A DNA stretch of 64,000 nt from positions 1 to 64,000 of the forward strand of contig CAMVLT010000004.1 in NCBI GenBank assembly GCA_947168395.1, read 5' to 3'. Shown here one piece after another: positions 26,701 to 35,135 of this stretch. The position numbers and the translations under genes were made by a program. How positions within the stretch are numbered: the stretch's first letter is position 1; each line of letters opens with the position of its first letter. The stretch is from an uncultured Prevotellaceae bacterium. GTDB lineage: Bacteria; Bacteroidota; Bacteroidia; Bacteroidales; Bacteroidaceae. Under the pieces are notes generated by a model that searched no databases, had not been told where the DNA came from, and saw only the letters and a program-made list of their open reading frames with translations.

Positions 26701-28510
26701 TGTGCCAGTAGACCTTGTCGGCAATGGTGCGCGGCTGGTCTTTCAACTGCTTCATCATTGTCTGCATGGCCAGCAGGTTCTTGGCCTCAGGCCACTGCTG
26801 GTACATGCGGGTGACAAAGTGGCCTGTGCGGATGTTATCGAGGTTGTAGTCCAGTATGTCGTAGCCACGGATGCCGCCCTTCGCGTTAATCATGGTGTCG
26901 GTGTATTCCTGGCAGTACTTGCGGATGTCCTCGCCACCATATTTTAGGTAAGTGTCGAGCATGCCTTCCAGTTCGATACCCATGACATACGACCACTTGG
27001 GCCTGCTCGAGAAGTCCAGCAGATAGCTTTTCGGCACGCGCTTCATCTCCGAGTAGGTCATCCACTCCGAGTAGTGCTTGTAGGGCATCTCTGTCAGGCA
27101 GAGCGAGCCGTTGACGAAAAGGTTGTCATAGCGGATGTCACGTGTCTGTCCGGTAATCTTGTTGCCCTGGGCTACACCGTTGAACTGGCAGTTCTTGATA
27201 TTCACATCGTAAACGTTGCAGACGGTATCGAGAGCCACGACGAGCACACCGTACTTCGACTTGTTACAGGTGATGTTTTCGACGTTGATGTTCCTGACAA
27301 TGGGGTTATAGCCGCGGCAGCATATCTCGTTGTGCTCGTAGTCGAGGTTGATTTTTATCACGGCCTCACCACACTGGCCCACCTTGATGTCGCGCAGGTT
27401 GATGTTCTCGATGATACCGCCTCGGCAGGAGTTCGTCTTGATGCGGAGCACGCGGTCGAGGTTCGGCGAATCCATCACGCAGTCGTGGGCATAGACGTTC
27501 TGGCAGCCGCCGCTGATTTCGGAGCCTACAACCACGCCGCCGTGCCCGTTCTTCATCTCGCAGTTGCGGATGATGATGTTCTTCGATGGCATGTTGCGTT
27601 CACGTCCGTCGCGGTTGCGCCCGCTCTTGATGGCTATGCAATCGTCGCCGGTATTGAAGAAGCAGTCCTCAATCAGCACGCGGTCGCAGCACTCCGGGTC
27701 GCATCCGTCGCCGTTGGGGCCGTCGTTGATCATCTTTACACGGCGCACGGTGATATCGGTCGAGTGCAGCGGATGGATGACCCAGAAGGGGGAGCGCAGC
27801 AGCGTGACATCCTCCAACAGAATGCGTTCGCACTTGTTGAACGAGACGAGCTGGGGACGCAGACCGTCTTTCGGACCGAAGACACGCTCTGGCGAACGAT
27901 TGCCTTTCTCGTCGTACATCGGCACACCGTCCTCGCCATCCTTCAGCAGACGTGGGCGGGCTTCTGTTTTCTGGCTGACGATTCCTTCCTTCCATCCGAA
28001 ATGGGCTGCACCGCACCAGGGCCACCACGTCTCGCGGCTTCCGCTGCCGTCAATGGTTCCCTTACCGGTCACGGCAATGTCGGTGGCCTTGAAGGCATAG
28101 ACGCAGGGCGACAGGTTGAAGCACTCCAATCCTTCCCACGATGTCTCGACGATGGGATACAGCTCTGGTTCGAAGGTGAACTGCAGCACGGCTCCTTCCT
28201 CAATATGCAGGTTGACATGGCTCTTCAGGCTGATGGCTCCCGTGAGGAAGGTCTGACCGGCCGGCACAATGACACGTCCGCCGCCCTTTGCCGAGCATTT
28301 GTCGATGGCCTTCTGGATAGCTTTCTGGTTTTGCGCCGCAGTAGCGTCGGGCTTTGCACCAAACGTGGTAATCACATAGTCCTTGCCACTGATTTGCGGC
28401 TGCCGGATGCTCTGTTCTATCTGCCGATACTTCGTCTCGTCCCAGCTTATAGCATGGCTCAACAGGGGAAAAAGCAGACATAAGAGCGTCAGTTGGAGTA
28501 ACTTCTTCAT
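23708..28510 (-). CDS. Trimodular secreted pectin enzyme: GH28 + GH105 + six-hairpin-type module
   Basis: 1600 aa with signal peptide (about 1-20, LLFPLLSHA). Residues about 35-490 form a GH28 polygalacturonase beta-helix with NDGPNGDGCDPE, NTGDDCIAIKSGR and GHGGVVVGSE active-site motifs. Residues about 500-870 form a GH105 unsaturated galacturonyl hydrolase-like (alpha/alpha)6 barrel (YQVWLDGIFMGLPY, HCWGRAQGWYTMALIEVLD, NCCSVAGLG). Residues about 880-1600 form a third module that I place only loosely among six-hairpin glycosidases (TYNSWFGRPHLEMAWWHLVD, NWPTTWGWDYGMTAMAAARLG). GH28 plus GH105 would cut pectin backbone and then remove the unsaturated ends. All three in one chain is unusual. 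Confidence 0.85.
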   Translation of the reverse strand: MKKLLQLTLLCLLFPLLSHAISWDETKYRQIEQSIRQPQISGKDYVITTFGAKPDATAAQNQKAIQKAIDKCSAKGGGRVIVPAGQTFLTGAISLKSHVNLHIEEGAVLQFTFEPELYPIVETSWEGLECFNLSPCVYAFKATDIAVTGKGTIDGSGSRETWWPWCGAAHFGWKEGIVSQKTEARPRLLKDGEDGVPMYDEKGNRSPERVFGPKDGLRPQLVSFNKCERILLEDVTLLRSPFWVIHPLHSTDITVRRVKMINDGPNGDGCDPECCDRVLIEDCFFNTGDDCIAIKSGRNRDGRERNMPSKNIIIRNCEMKNGHGGVVVGSEISGGCQNVYAHDCVMDSPNLDRVLRIKTNSCRGGIIENINLRDIKVGQCGEAVIKINLDYEHNEICCRGYNPIVRNINVENITCNKSKYGVLVVALDTVCNVYDVNIKNCQFNGVAQGNKITGQTRDIRYDNLFVNGSLCLTEMPYKHYSEWMTYSEMKRVPKSYLLDFSSRPKWSYVMGIELEGMLDTYLKYGGEDIRKYCQEYTDTMINAKGGIRGYDILDYNLDNIRTGHFVTRMYQQWPEAKNLLAMQTMMKQLKDQPRTIADKVYWHKAIYAYQVWLDGIFMGLPYRVLTAPITAKPKEAKAIYDDAVNQLKITYQRTLDPKTGLNRHAYDETRKAFWADKETGLSQHCWGRAQGWYTMALIEVLDALPEDYARRSEVTDLLTKDFDAILKWQDKQSGVWYQVMDSPGREGNYLESTCSAMFTYALLKAYRKGYVGAKYRDAGIKAYKGIINKFIKVNEDKTISLTNCCSVAGLGPAATDEVVAAMKKVNPKGKVNENRRRDGGYAYYLSEPIRDNDAKGLGPFIWASLEMEMLGYDTENTTAEINRQAVVTRNNPIITEVDPLASLTVGNGHFATTVDVTGLQSFPFEYEAGVPLTAMSDWGWHKFENTNGLTPAESEKSFDLGHGHSEVYAIEYKASKGDDTRQVAATEYFRLNPHRLNLGIIGLDIKATDGKKVELKDLTDIHQELQLYDGKIESRLAVDGSPVDVTTAALQDKDAVVYRIKTSLLTDGRATVAIRFPYPTGKHADAAADWTKSERHTSRIAASYDHAAVIEHVLDSTCYYLTLTWQGNAHLQECDRHYFELSTIDDVLTFKAEYSPLCSDVAPASLVYEQELKAVIKVWNRWWQEGAIVDFRQCTDPRAKELERRVVLSQYLTQVNCANALPPQETGLTYNSWFGRPHLEMAWWHLVDFALWNRPQVVATVLDWYNNVAYPVARKIAQRQGFKGIRWMKMTDPWAGEAPSNTGSFLIWQQPHYIYMVEELYRATPTAETLKKYGEQVEETAAFMADFVNYDAKTKRYFLQGETAMQESMSKDFSYNHPFELAYWQYGLNIANQWRERQGKPRNAEWDKIINNLSPLPMTKDGIYTAGLPKGKTENLQSFDPFDAVAAGAKPIVSTETFAEKCRNDHPAVLGPFGMLPSSSVCCDTIATNKTLDWVMQNWNWPTTWGWDYGMTAMAAARLGQPETALRALLIDTQKNTYLKNGHNFQTADRLRIYLPGNGALLTAIAMMCAGWDGCTIPNNPGFPQNGTWNVRWEGLQRMQ

Positions 28511-28525
28511 TGTTTTATAATTGAT

Positions 28526-28578
28526 TTAGTTCGTAGTTTTGTGCAAAGATACGGAAAAAGCACGAAACTACGAACTAA
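28526..28578. promoter_or_regulatory. Operator-like inverted repeat over the pectin operon promoter
   Basis: The arms TTAGTTCGTAGTTTTGTGC (28526-28544) and GCACGAAACTACGAACTAA (28560-28578) are inverted repeats with one mismatch and a 15-nt spacer. The spacer contains a minus-strand -7 element TATCTTTG (28544-28551). Binding of a dimeric regulator here would cover the core promoter of the GH28-GH105/PL1 operon. It could alternatively act as a hairpin after trpA, which ends just upstream. Confidence 0.55.
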
Positions 28579-28604
28579 TTTAGATTTTTTATCACGTAAT
28601 CGTT

Positions 28605-29381
28605 TTAGTTTTGCAGAGCGGCAAACAGCCTGTCGAGGGCTTCGTCAGCGCTTTTGCTCTCGTTGAGCAGCGTGACGAATTTCGAGCCGATGATGGCACC
28701 GGCGGCGTTGTCCTGGGCAGCCTTCAGCGTCTGGGCATTGCTGATGCCGAAGCCTATCATGCGGGGATTGCGCAGGTGCATGGCGTCGATGCGGCGGAAA
28801 TACTCCTGCTTCTGTTCGTCAAAACTTTTCTGGGCGCCGGTGATGGCGGCAGAGCTGACCATGTAGATGAAGCCGTCGGTGTTGTCGTCGATGAAGCGGA
28901 TGCGGTCGTCGCTGGTCTCGGGCGTGATGAGCATGATGACGCGCAGGTCGTAGCGGTCGGCGACGGGCTTCACTTGCGTGAGGTAGTCGTCGAAGGGCAG
29001 GTCGGGGATTATCATTCCGCTCACGCCTGCCTCGGCACATGACTGGCAGAACTGCTCGATGCCATAATGTAGGATGGGGTTCAGGTAGCCCATGAGTATC
29101 AAGGGGATGCTGACCTCGTCCTTGACGGCCTTCAGCTGCTGGAAAAGCAGCTGCACGCTCATGCCGTTCTTCAGAGCTTGCGTGGCGGCGGTCTGGATGA
29201 CGGGACCGTCGGCTAACGGGTCGCTGAAGGGGATGCCGACCTCGATGAAATCAATGCCGCGACGCTCCATCGTCTTGATGACTTCGCCCGTACCGTCGAG
29301 CGTCGGGGTGCCTGCACAGAAGTAGAGGCTGAGCAGTTTCTTGTCGCCTCTGTTGGCAAATACTTCGTTTATCTTGTTCAT
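28605..29381 (-). CDS. trpA: Tryptophan synthase alpha chain
   Basis: 258 aa. It cleaves indole-3-glycerol phosphate to indole inside the alpha2beta2 complex with TrpB. The frame is open to 29468, but the ATG at 29381 (MNKINEVFANRGDKKLLSLYF) overlaps the trpF stop as ATGA and gives the normal length. Catalytic residues are seen in DFIEVGIPFSDPLADGP (Glu and Asp), and the phosphate-binding loop in GFGISNAQ. It is the last gene of the trp operon. Confidence 0.95.
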   Translation of the reverse strand: MNKINEVFANRGDKKLLSLYFCAGTPTLDGTGEVIKTMERRGIDFIEVGIPFSDPLADGPVIQTAATQALKNGMSVQLLFQQLKAVKDEVSIPLILMGYLNPILHYGIEQFCQSCAEAGVSGMIIPDLPFDDYLTQVKPVADRYDLRVIMLITPETSDDRIRFIDDNTDGFIYMVSSAAITGAQKSFDEQKQEYFRRIDAMHLRNPRMIGFGISNAQTLKAAQDNAAGAIIGSKFVTLLNESKSADEALDRLFAALQN

Positions 29382-30034
29382 AGCTGTTCTAAGAATGATT
29401 TGAGTTTCTGAATGTCCTTCAGTGCCGGCTCGGTCTCGAAGCAGGAGTTCAGGTCGATGCCGATGCACTTCGGATGATTAAAGGCACGGACGCGCCCGGC
29501 GTCGTCGGGGCCGATGCCGCCGCTCAGCAGGAAGGGCACGTCGCCGTCGTAAGCGTCGAGCACCGACCAGTCGAACTGGCTGCCGCTGCCGCCCACCGTC
29601 GGGCACTTCGTGTCGAACAGGAAGTAGTCGACGCAGTCGGCATATTCCCTGTATGTTGCGATGTCATCGCAACTATTAATGCTGATTGCCTTGATGAACT
29701 TGATACCCGGCCTGATGTCGGGGTCGATGGTGCGCCGGAGGTTACGGATGAGGGTGGGCGTCTCATGGCCGTGGAACTGCACCATGTCGAGTTTGAAATT
29801 CACGACGCGGGTCACGACGTTCTGCGCCATCTCGTCGACAAACACGCCGACGCGCTTGGCCTTGAAGTCACCAACTACTGACCCACGGTCGGGGATGATG
29901 CCGGCGTGAGTGGGAATCATCGTCACGTTTCGCGGCGACTGGGGATAGAAAATCATGCCTATCCAGTCGACGCCTAATTCTGCGACTTGGCGGATGTTCT
30001 CGCCGTCGCGCATGCCACATACTTTAACTATCAT
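29378..30034 (-). CDS. trpF: Phosphoribosylanthranilate isomerase
   Basis: 218 aa TIM barrel converting PRA to CdRP. KVCGMRDGENIRQV carries the catalytic Cys, FHGHETP lies in the core, and LLSGGIGPDDA is the phosphate-binding end. ATGA overlaps with both trpC (upstream) and trpA (downstream) indicate tight translational coupling. Confidence 0.95.
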   Translation of the reverse strand: MIVKVCGMRDGENIRQVAELGVDWIGMIFYPQSPRNVTMIPTHAGIIPDRGSVVGDFKAKRVGVFVDEMAQNVVTRVVNFKLDMVQFHGHETPTLIRNLRRTIDPDIRPGIKFIKAISINSCDDIATYREYADCVDYFLFDTKCPTVGGSGSQFDWSVLDAYDGDVPFLLSGGIGPDDAGRVRAFNHPKCIGIDLNSCFETEPALKDIQKLKSFLEQL

Positions 30035-30813
30035 ATCTGTTCTATAAATTGTTTTAATGTCTGCCCTGGGTCGGGCGTTTTCATGAATGTCTCGCCAATG
30101 AGGAAGCCCCGGAAACCGGCTTCGCGCAGTTCGCGGATGGTCTGCGGACTGCTGATGCCGCTCTCGCTCACCTTCACCGCGTCCTTCGGCAGCAGTTCCG
30201 CCAGACGGAACGAGTTTTCGACATCCGTCACGAACGAGCCGAGGTTGCGATTGTTGATGCCGCAGAGGTCGGGGCCGAGGTCTGCGTACTCCAGTTCATG
30301 TTCTGCGTGCATCTCTAACAGCACTTCAAGGCCGAGGGCGTGTGCCTTCTCCATCAGCGACTTGCACAGCTGTTTCGTCAGACACGCCGCTATCAGCAGC
30401 ACCGCCGAGGCTCCGCAGAGCACCGCCGCATAGAGCTGCGCTTCGTCGATGACGAAGTTCTTGTATAATATAGGTAAGGTGACACCGCTCTGTCGCGCTA
30501 TGCGGATGAAGTCGTCAGAACCGCCAAAGTATTGCGTGTCGGTGAGTATGCTCAGCGCGGCAGCACCGTTCTGCTGATAGCTCAAGGGGATAACGTCGGC
30601 ACGCCCCTCCCGCTTAATCCAGCCTTTCGACGGCGAGCGGCGCTTGAATTCGGCGATGATGCCCGTTGGGCTTTGGAGCAAAGCCTCGCGCAGGGAGGGT
30701 AGATTACAGACCCCACCCCCAGCCCCTCCCCTTGATGGGAGGGGAGTCGTGGTGTGGAGGGCAGCCACCTCCTCGCGCTTGGTGGCGACGATTTGTTGTA
30801 AGATGTCTTGCAT
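30031..30813 (-). CDS. trpC: Indole-3-glycerol phosphate synthase
   Basis: 260 aa TIM barrel closing the indole ring. Motifs are GIIAEFKRRSPSKGWI (catalytic Lys region), the Lys in PILYKNFVID, EVLLEMH and KVSESGISSP. The N-terminal linker contains PLPSRGGAGGGV, encoded by a G-rich hairpin repeat (30704-30748) that replaces the usual variable helix-linker sequence. It sits five bases after trpD and overlaps trpF by four. Confidence 0.95.
   Translation of the reverse strand: MQDILQQIVATKREEVAALHTTTPLPSRGGAGGGVCNLPSLREALLQSPTGIIAEFKRRSPSKGWIKREGRADVIPLSYQQNGAAALSILTDTQYFGGSDDFIRIARQSGVTLPILYKNFVIDEAQLYAAVLCGASAVLLIAACLTKQLCKSLMEKAHALGLEVLLEMHAEHELEYADLGPDLCGINNRNLGSFVTDVENSFRLAELLPKDAVKVSESGISSPQTIRELREAGFRGFLIGETFMKTPDPGQTLKQFIEQI
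30704..30748. repeat. G/C-rich hairpin repeat inserted in trpC
   Basis: The plus strand reads CCCCTCCC-cttgat-GGGAGGGG as a perfect 8-bp stem, flanked by a CCCCACCCCC run. This resembles a dispersed intergenic repeat I recall from Bacteroidetes genomes. It is translated in frame as PLPSRGGAGGGV. Confidence 0.7.
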
Positions 30814-30818
30814 AATGA

Positions 30819-31829
30819 TTAACTATTGAGTTCCACGAATTTCCTGAACGTCCTAAGCGCACTGCCGCTGTCGATTGACTCGCGGGCGATGTCGATGCAC
30901 TCGTCGATGCTCTTCCCGCCCTTCTCTAATACCTGGATGCCGAAGGCGGCGTTGGCCAGCACGATGTTCTTCTGGGCGGGCAGGGCGCGGTTCTCTAAGA
31001 CGGCGTCGAATATCTGCTTGGCCTCCTCCTCGGTGGCACCGCCGACGAGTTCCTCGGGCTTGGCAATGTCGAAGCCGAGGTCGCTGGGCTTGAAGATGCG
31101 CTCGTATGTGTTGGTGGTGACCTTGAAATCGCCGGTGAGCGAGATTTCGTCGTAGCCGTCGATGCTGTTCACGATGCCGTAGTCGATGCCTATCTTCTGA
31201 TACACACTGTGGTAGAGCCGCATCTGGTCGAGGTTGGCCACGCCGAGAAGCTGGCACTGCGGCTGCGAGGGGTTCACTAATGGGCCGAGTAGGTTGAAGA
31301 TGGTGGGGAACTGCAGGGCCTTGCGGATGGGGCCGACGAACTTCATGGCCTTGGCGAAGAGCTGGGCGTGCAGATAGACGATGCCGGCCTCGTTGAGCGA
31401 GCGGTTCAGACGGTCGATGTCATCGGTGAAGTGGACGCCGTGGTTGGCGATGACGTTCGAGGCACCGCTGGTCGAGGTGGCGGCGTAGTTGCCGTGCTTG
31501 GCCACCTTGTAGCCCGCGCCGGCGATGACGAAACAGCTGGTCGTCGAAATGTTAAACGTGTTCTTGCGGTCGCCGCCAGTGCCCACGACGTCGATGTAGC
31601 GGTCGGCGTTGAGGATGGCAGGTACGCCGGTCTCGAGAATGCCGTCGCGGAATCCGAGCAGCTCGTCTACCGTCACGCCGCGCATCTGCAGCGCCGTCAG
31701 CAGGGCGGTGATCTGTTCTGTCGGGTACTCGCTCTGGGTGATGCCCACCAGGATATTCTTCATTTCCTCACGAGTCAGTTCCTCGTGGTTCAGCATCCTG
31801 TTCAGGATGTCTTTCATTGTCTGTGCCAT
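30819..31829 (-). CDS. trpD: Anthranilate phosphoribosyltransferase
   Basis: 336 aa. It transfers phosphoribose from PRPP to anthranilate. Motifs are VGTGGDRKNTFNISTTS (PRPP site), KHGNYAATSTSGASNV (anthranilate site) and NLLGPLVNPSQP. It lies 62 bp after trpG and is not fused to it. The order trpB-E-G-D-C-F-A is that of Bacteroidales operons. Confidence 0.95.
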   Translation of the reverse strand: MAQTMKDILNRMLNHEELTREEMKNILVGITQSEYPTEQITALLTALQMRGVTVDELLGFRDGILETGVPAILNADRYIDVVGTGGDRKNTFNISTTSCFVIAGAGYKVAKHGNYAATSTSGASNVIANHGVHFTDDIDRLNRSLNEAGIVYLHAQLFAKAMKFVGPIRKALQFPTIFNLLGPLVNPSQPQCQLLGVANLDQMRLYHSVYQKIGIDYGIVNSIDGYDEISLTGDFKVTTNTYERIFKPSDLGFDIAKPEELVGGATEEEAKQIFDAVLENRALPAQKNIVLANAAFGIQVLEKGGKSIDECIDIARESIDSGSALRTFRKFVELNS

Positions 31830-31891
31830 GTTACTTTTTTTGTTGGTTTTATTGTTTTTGCTTCATTTTGTGGTTCTAAAGCCTTTAGAGA

Positions 31892-32455
31892 TCATAAGAA
31901 CAACCAGTTTTGCAGCATCTTTTTGCCGTCGGGTGTCAGCACGCTCTCCGGATGGAACTGTATGCCCCGCACGTTCAGCTCGCGGTGGCGCAGCGCCATG
32001 ATCTGACCCTCGTCGCTCACGGCCGTGACTTCCAGGCAGTCGGGCAGACCCTCGCGACTGACCACCCACGAGTGGTAGCGCCCGATGGTGATGTCACGGT
32101 CGATGCCGCTGAAGATGGGGTCGTCGACAGTGATGTGGCACGGCGTAGCCACCCCGTGGAACACGTCGCTGAGGTTCTCTAACCGTCCGCCGAACGCCTC
32201 GCCGATGGCCTGATGGCCCAGGCAGACACCCAGTATCGGCTTGCGCCCGGCATACGTGCGGATAACATCGAGCAACAGCCCTGCCTCACTGGGGATGCCC
32301 GGCCCGGGCGAGAGCACGATTTTACTGTATGCCTCGATTTCGTCGAGGCTGAACTGGTCGTTGCGCACGACGCTGACCTCGGCACCGAGCGACTTGATGA
32401 GATGACTCAGGTTATAGGTAAACGAGTCGTAATTATCGATGATGACTATTTTCAT
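31892..32455 (-). CDS. trpG: Anthranilate synthase component II (glutamine amidotransferase)
   Basis: 187 aa. It supplies ammonia from glutamine to TrpE. Visible are IDNYDSFTYNL, SPGPGIPSEAG, the nucleophile Cys in GVCLGHQAIGE, and HPESV with catalytic His and Glu at the end. It overlaps trpE by 4 bases. Confidence 0.95.
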   Translation of the reverse strand: MKIVIIDNYDSFTYNLSHLIKSLGAEVSVVRNDQFSLDEIEAYSKIVLSPGPGIPSEAGLLLDVIRTYAGRKPILGVCLGHQAIGEAFGGRLENLSDVFHGVATPCHITVDDPIFSGIDRDITIGRYHSWVVSREGLPDCLEVTAVSDEGQIMALRHRELNVRGIQFHPESVLTPDGKKMLQNWLFL

Positions 32456-33843
32456 AATGATTCTGCTTGGATGATGGCGCGTCGCAGCGCACCGAGTTTG
32501 TTGTTCACTTCCTGCAATTCATACTCCACGTCGCTCTTCGCCACGATGCCGCCGCCGGCCTGGAACCACAGCTCGCCGTTGCGCGAGACGAACGTGCGGA
32601 TGGTGATGGCCTGGTTCAGACTCCCGTCGAGCCCGATGATGCCGATGCAGCCGCCGTAGGCACCGCGGTTGTGCGGCTCGTATTCGGAGATGAGCTGCAT
32701 GGCGCGCACCTTCGGCGCACCGCTCAGCGTCCCCGCAGGGAACGTGTCGATAAATGCCTTGATGGGGTCGGCGCCCTCGTCGAGTTCGCCCGACACTCTC
32801 GACACCAGATGAATGACATGAGAGTAATACTGCAAGTCTTTATAGAAATCGACCTTCACGCCGTGGCAGTTCCTCGACAGGTCGTTGCGGGCCAGGTCCA
32901 CCAGCATCACGTGCTCGGCATTCTCCTTCGGGTCGTTGCGCAGGTACTCAGCTCCGCGACGGTCGGCCTCCGCATCGCCCGTGCGCTTCGTCGTCCCGGC
33001 AATGGGGTCGATATAGGCTTTACGGCCTTCTATCCTGCAATGCGTCTCGGGCGAACTGCCGAAAATCCTGAACCCGCCGAAGTCGAAATAGAACAGATAC
33101 GGACTCGGATTGATGCTACGCAGTGCCCGGTACAGCTTGAAGTCGTCGCCCTCATAACGCTGGATGAACCGCCGCGACAGCACTATCTGGAACACGTCGC
33201 CGCGCAGACAGTGCCGGATGCCGCGACGGATGTTTTCGCGGTGCTCGTCGTCGGTCAGCGTCGACCGCACGTTGCCCACGGGGTGGAAGTCGTACGCCTT
33301 CACGTTGGCCTTGTTCATCTGCTTGTAGATGGTGTCCACTTCCGTCTCGTCGCCCAATGACACAATGGTGAGCATGTTGTTGTGATGGTCGAACACAATC
33401 ACCACCTTATATAATATATATAGCACGTCGGGGGCGTCGTTCTTCGCCTGCGTCTCGTCCTTCACGGCGATGTCCTCGAAGTAGCGCACGGCGTTGAAGC
33501 TCGTGTACCCGAACAGCCCACACACAGCTGCGTCGTCGCCCGTGACTTCAATGCGGTCGATGAGCGCGTGGATGGCCTTGTCCGAGCGGTAATCCTTGTT
33601 CACCTCATGCCTGAAAGTGGAGCCGTCAGGGAAACTGACGGAGGCAATGCCGTGCCCGATGGCTACACTGGCAATGGGGTTGATGCCGATGAACGAGCGG
33701 GAGTTGTCCTTCTCGTGATAGTCCGAACTCTCCATCAGCGCACTCTGCGGATAGAGGTCGCGCAGTCGCATGTAAACGCCGACAGGCGTATATAAGTCCG
33801 CCAGAATCGTGCGGCTCGCAGTCTTGTACTTAAAAGTTTCCAT
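32452..33843 (-). CDS. trpE: Anthranilate synthase component I
   Basis: 463 aa chorismate-utilising enzyme making anthranilate. The tryptophan-feedback LLES-like motif is ALMESSDYHEKD. The catalytic part includes FQIVLSRRF, SPSPYLFYF-like INPSPYLFYFDF, GSSPETH, DPIAGTTKRTG, VDLARNDLSR, PAGTLSGAPKVRAM and GAYGGCIG. It overlaps trpB by 14 bases and trpG by 4, so synthesis of the complex is coupled. Confidence 0.95.
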   Translation of the reverse strand: METFKYKTASRTILADLYTPVGVYMRLRDLYPQSALMESSDYHEKDNSRSFIGINPIASVAIGHGIASVSFPDGSTFRHEVNKDYRSDKAIHALIDRIEVTGDDAAVCGLFGYTSFNAVRYFEDIAVKDETQAKNDAPDVLYILYKVVIVFDHHNNMLTIVSLGDETEVDTIYKQMNKANVKAYDFHPVGNVRSTLTDDEHRENIRRGIRHCLRGDVFQIVLSRRFIQRYEGDDFKLYRALRSINPSPYLFYFDFGGFRIFGSSPETHCRIEGRKAYIDPIAGTTKRTGDAEADRRGAEYLRNDPKENAEHVMLVDLARNDLSRNCHGVKVDFYKDLQYYSHVIHLVSRVSGELDEGADPIKAFIDTFPAGTLSGAPKVRAMQLISEYEPHNRGAYGGCIGIIGLDGSLNQAITIRTFVSRNGELWFQAGGGIVAKSDVEYELQEVNNKLGALRRAIIQAESL

Positions 33844-35032
33844 ATTCCTTAGCCATTTCTTTGTTCTTCAGATACGTCTCTACATCCTTGTCGCCGCGAC
33901 CGCTGACCGTCAGCACCACCACGTCTTCCTTCTTGAAGCTGAGCTTGGAAAGTGCCGCAATGGCGTGGGCACTCTCGATGGCGGGGATGATGCCCTCCAT
34001 ACGTGTTAGCTCGTAGCCGCCGTAGATGGCCTCGTCGTCGTTGATGCTCAGCACCTCGGTCCGTCCTTTCTTCGCCATGTTGCAGTGCATCGGGCCTACG
34101 CCGGGATAATCCAGTCCGGCGCTGATAGTGAACGCCTCCTGTATCTGGCCGTCCTCATCCTGCATCACCAGCATCTTCGCCCCGTGCAGAATGCCCGTCG
34201 TACCGCGATGAATCGTCGCCGCCGTGTAGTCGGTGTCCCAGCCGTGACCGCCAGCCTCGGCCAGCACAATCTTCACCCGCTCGTCGTCCATGTAGTGATA
34301 GATGGTTCCTGCGGCATTGCTGCCGCCGCCAATGCAGGCAATCAGATAGTCGGGATAGTCGCGGCCCACCTTCTCCTGCAGCTGCCACTTGATTTCCTCC
34401 GAAATCACGCTCTGCATCCGCGCCACGAGGTCGGGGTAGGGGTGAGGCCCCATCGTCGAGCCAACAATGTAAAAGGTGTCGCTCGGGTGGCAGCACCAGT
34501 CGCGAATGGCCTCCGAGCAGGCGTCGCTCAGCGTCATGTTGCCCGTGCGCACAGGGTGTACCTCAGCGCCCAGCATCTTCATGCGCTCCACGTTCGTGTG
34601 CTGGCGCTCCACGTCCGTAGCGCCCATAAACACCTCACACTTCATGCCCATCAGCGCGCATACCGTTGCCGTCGCCACACCGTGCTGTCCGGCACCCGTC
34701 TCGGCAATAATCCTGCTCTTGCCCATCTGCTTGGCTAAAAGAATCTGCCCAATGGTGTTGTTAATCTTGTGGGCACCCGTGTGGTTCAGGTCCTCACGCT
34801 TCAGGTACAGCTGGCAACCGTACCGCTCGCTCATGCGCTTGGCGTAATACAGTGGGCTTGGTCGTCCCACATAGTCCTTCAACAGTGCATGATACTCTGC
34901 CTTAAACGCTTCACTCTCGATAATCGGCAGATAAGCCTCCTGCAAGTCATGCACGCATTTGTAGAGAATCTCGGGCACGTATGCCCCACCGAATTCTCCG
35001 TAAAATCCATTTTTGTCAACTTGATAATTCAT
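33830..35032 (-). CDS. trpB: Tryptophan synthase beta chain
   Basis: 400 aa PLP enzyme joining indole and serine. The PLP lysine lies in HTGAHKINNTIGQ, the catalytic Glu in AETGAGQHGVA, the phosphate loop in CIGGGSNAAGT, and GHGWDTDYTAATIHRGTTG follows. It is the first gene of the operon, preceded by a leader peptide and attenuator hairpin. Confidence 0.96.
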   Translation of the reverse strand: MNYQVDKNGFYGEFGGAYVPEILYKCVHDLQEAYLPIIESEAFKAEYHALLKDYVGRPSPLYYAKRMSERYGCQLYLKREDLNHTGAHKINNTIGQILLAKQMGKSRIIAETGAGQHGVATATVCALMGMKCEVFMGATDVERQHTNVERMKMLGAEVHPVRTGNMTLSDACSEAIRDWCCHPSDTFYIVGSTMGPHPYPDLVARMQSVISEEIKWQLQEKVGRDYPDYLIACIGGGSNAAGTIYHYMDDERVKIVLAEAGGHGWDTDYTAATIHRGTTGILHGAKMLVMQDEDGQIQEAFTISAGLDYPGVGPMHCNMAKKGRTEVLSINDDEAIYGGYELTRMEGIIPAIESAHAIAALSKLSFKKEDVVVLTVSGRGDKDVETYLKNKEMAKEYGNF

Positions 35033-35064
35033 ATTCTTATTTGTCTTTATGTGGTTTAAACTTT

Positions 35065-35096
35065 AAAAGGCCCGTCGTAAGAACGACAGGCCTTTT
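35065..35096 (-). terminator. trp operon attenuator hairpin
   Basis: On the minus strand AAAAGGCCTGTCGT-TCTT-ACGACGGGCCTTTT forms a 14-bp stem with one mismatch and ends in a T run. It lies between the leader-peptide stop and the trpB start, where an attenuator terminator is expected. It is symmetric enough to work in both directions. Confidence 0.8.
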
Positions 35097-35135
35097 TATA
35101 TCTTTACACCATCCTATGGGTATGCGGCTATCTTC

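Noticed and set aside
27074..28483. 469-codon frame antisense to the GH28 module
   Set aside because: Shadow of a well-supported GH28 gene.
29382..29468. N-terminal extension of TrpA
   Set aside because: It lies within trpF; the ATG at 29381 gives the standard length and an ATGA junction.
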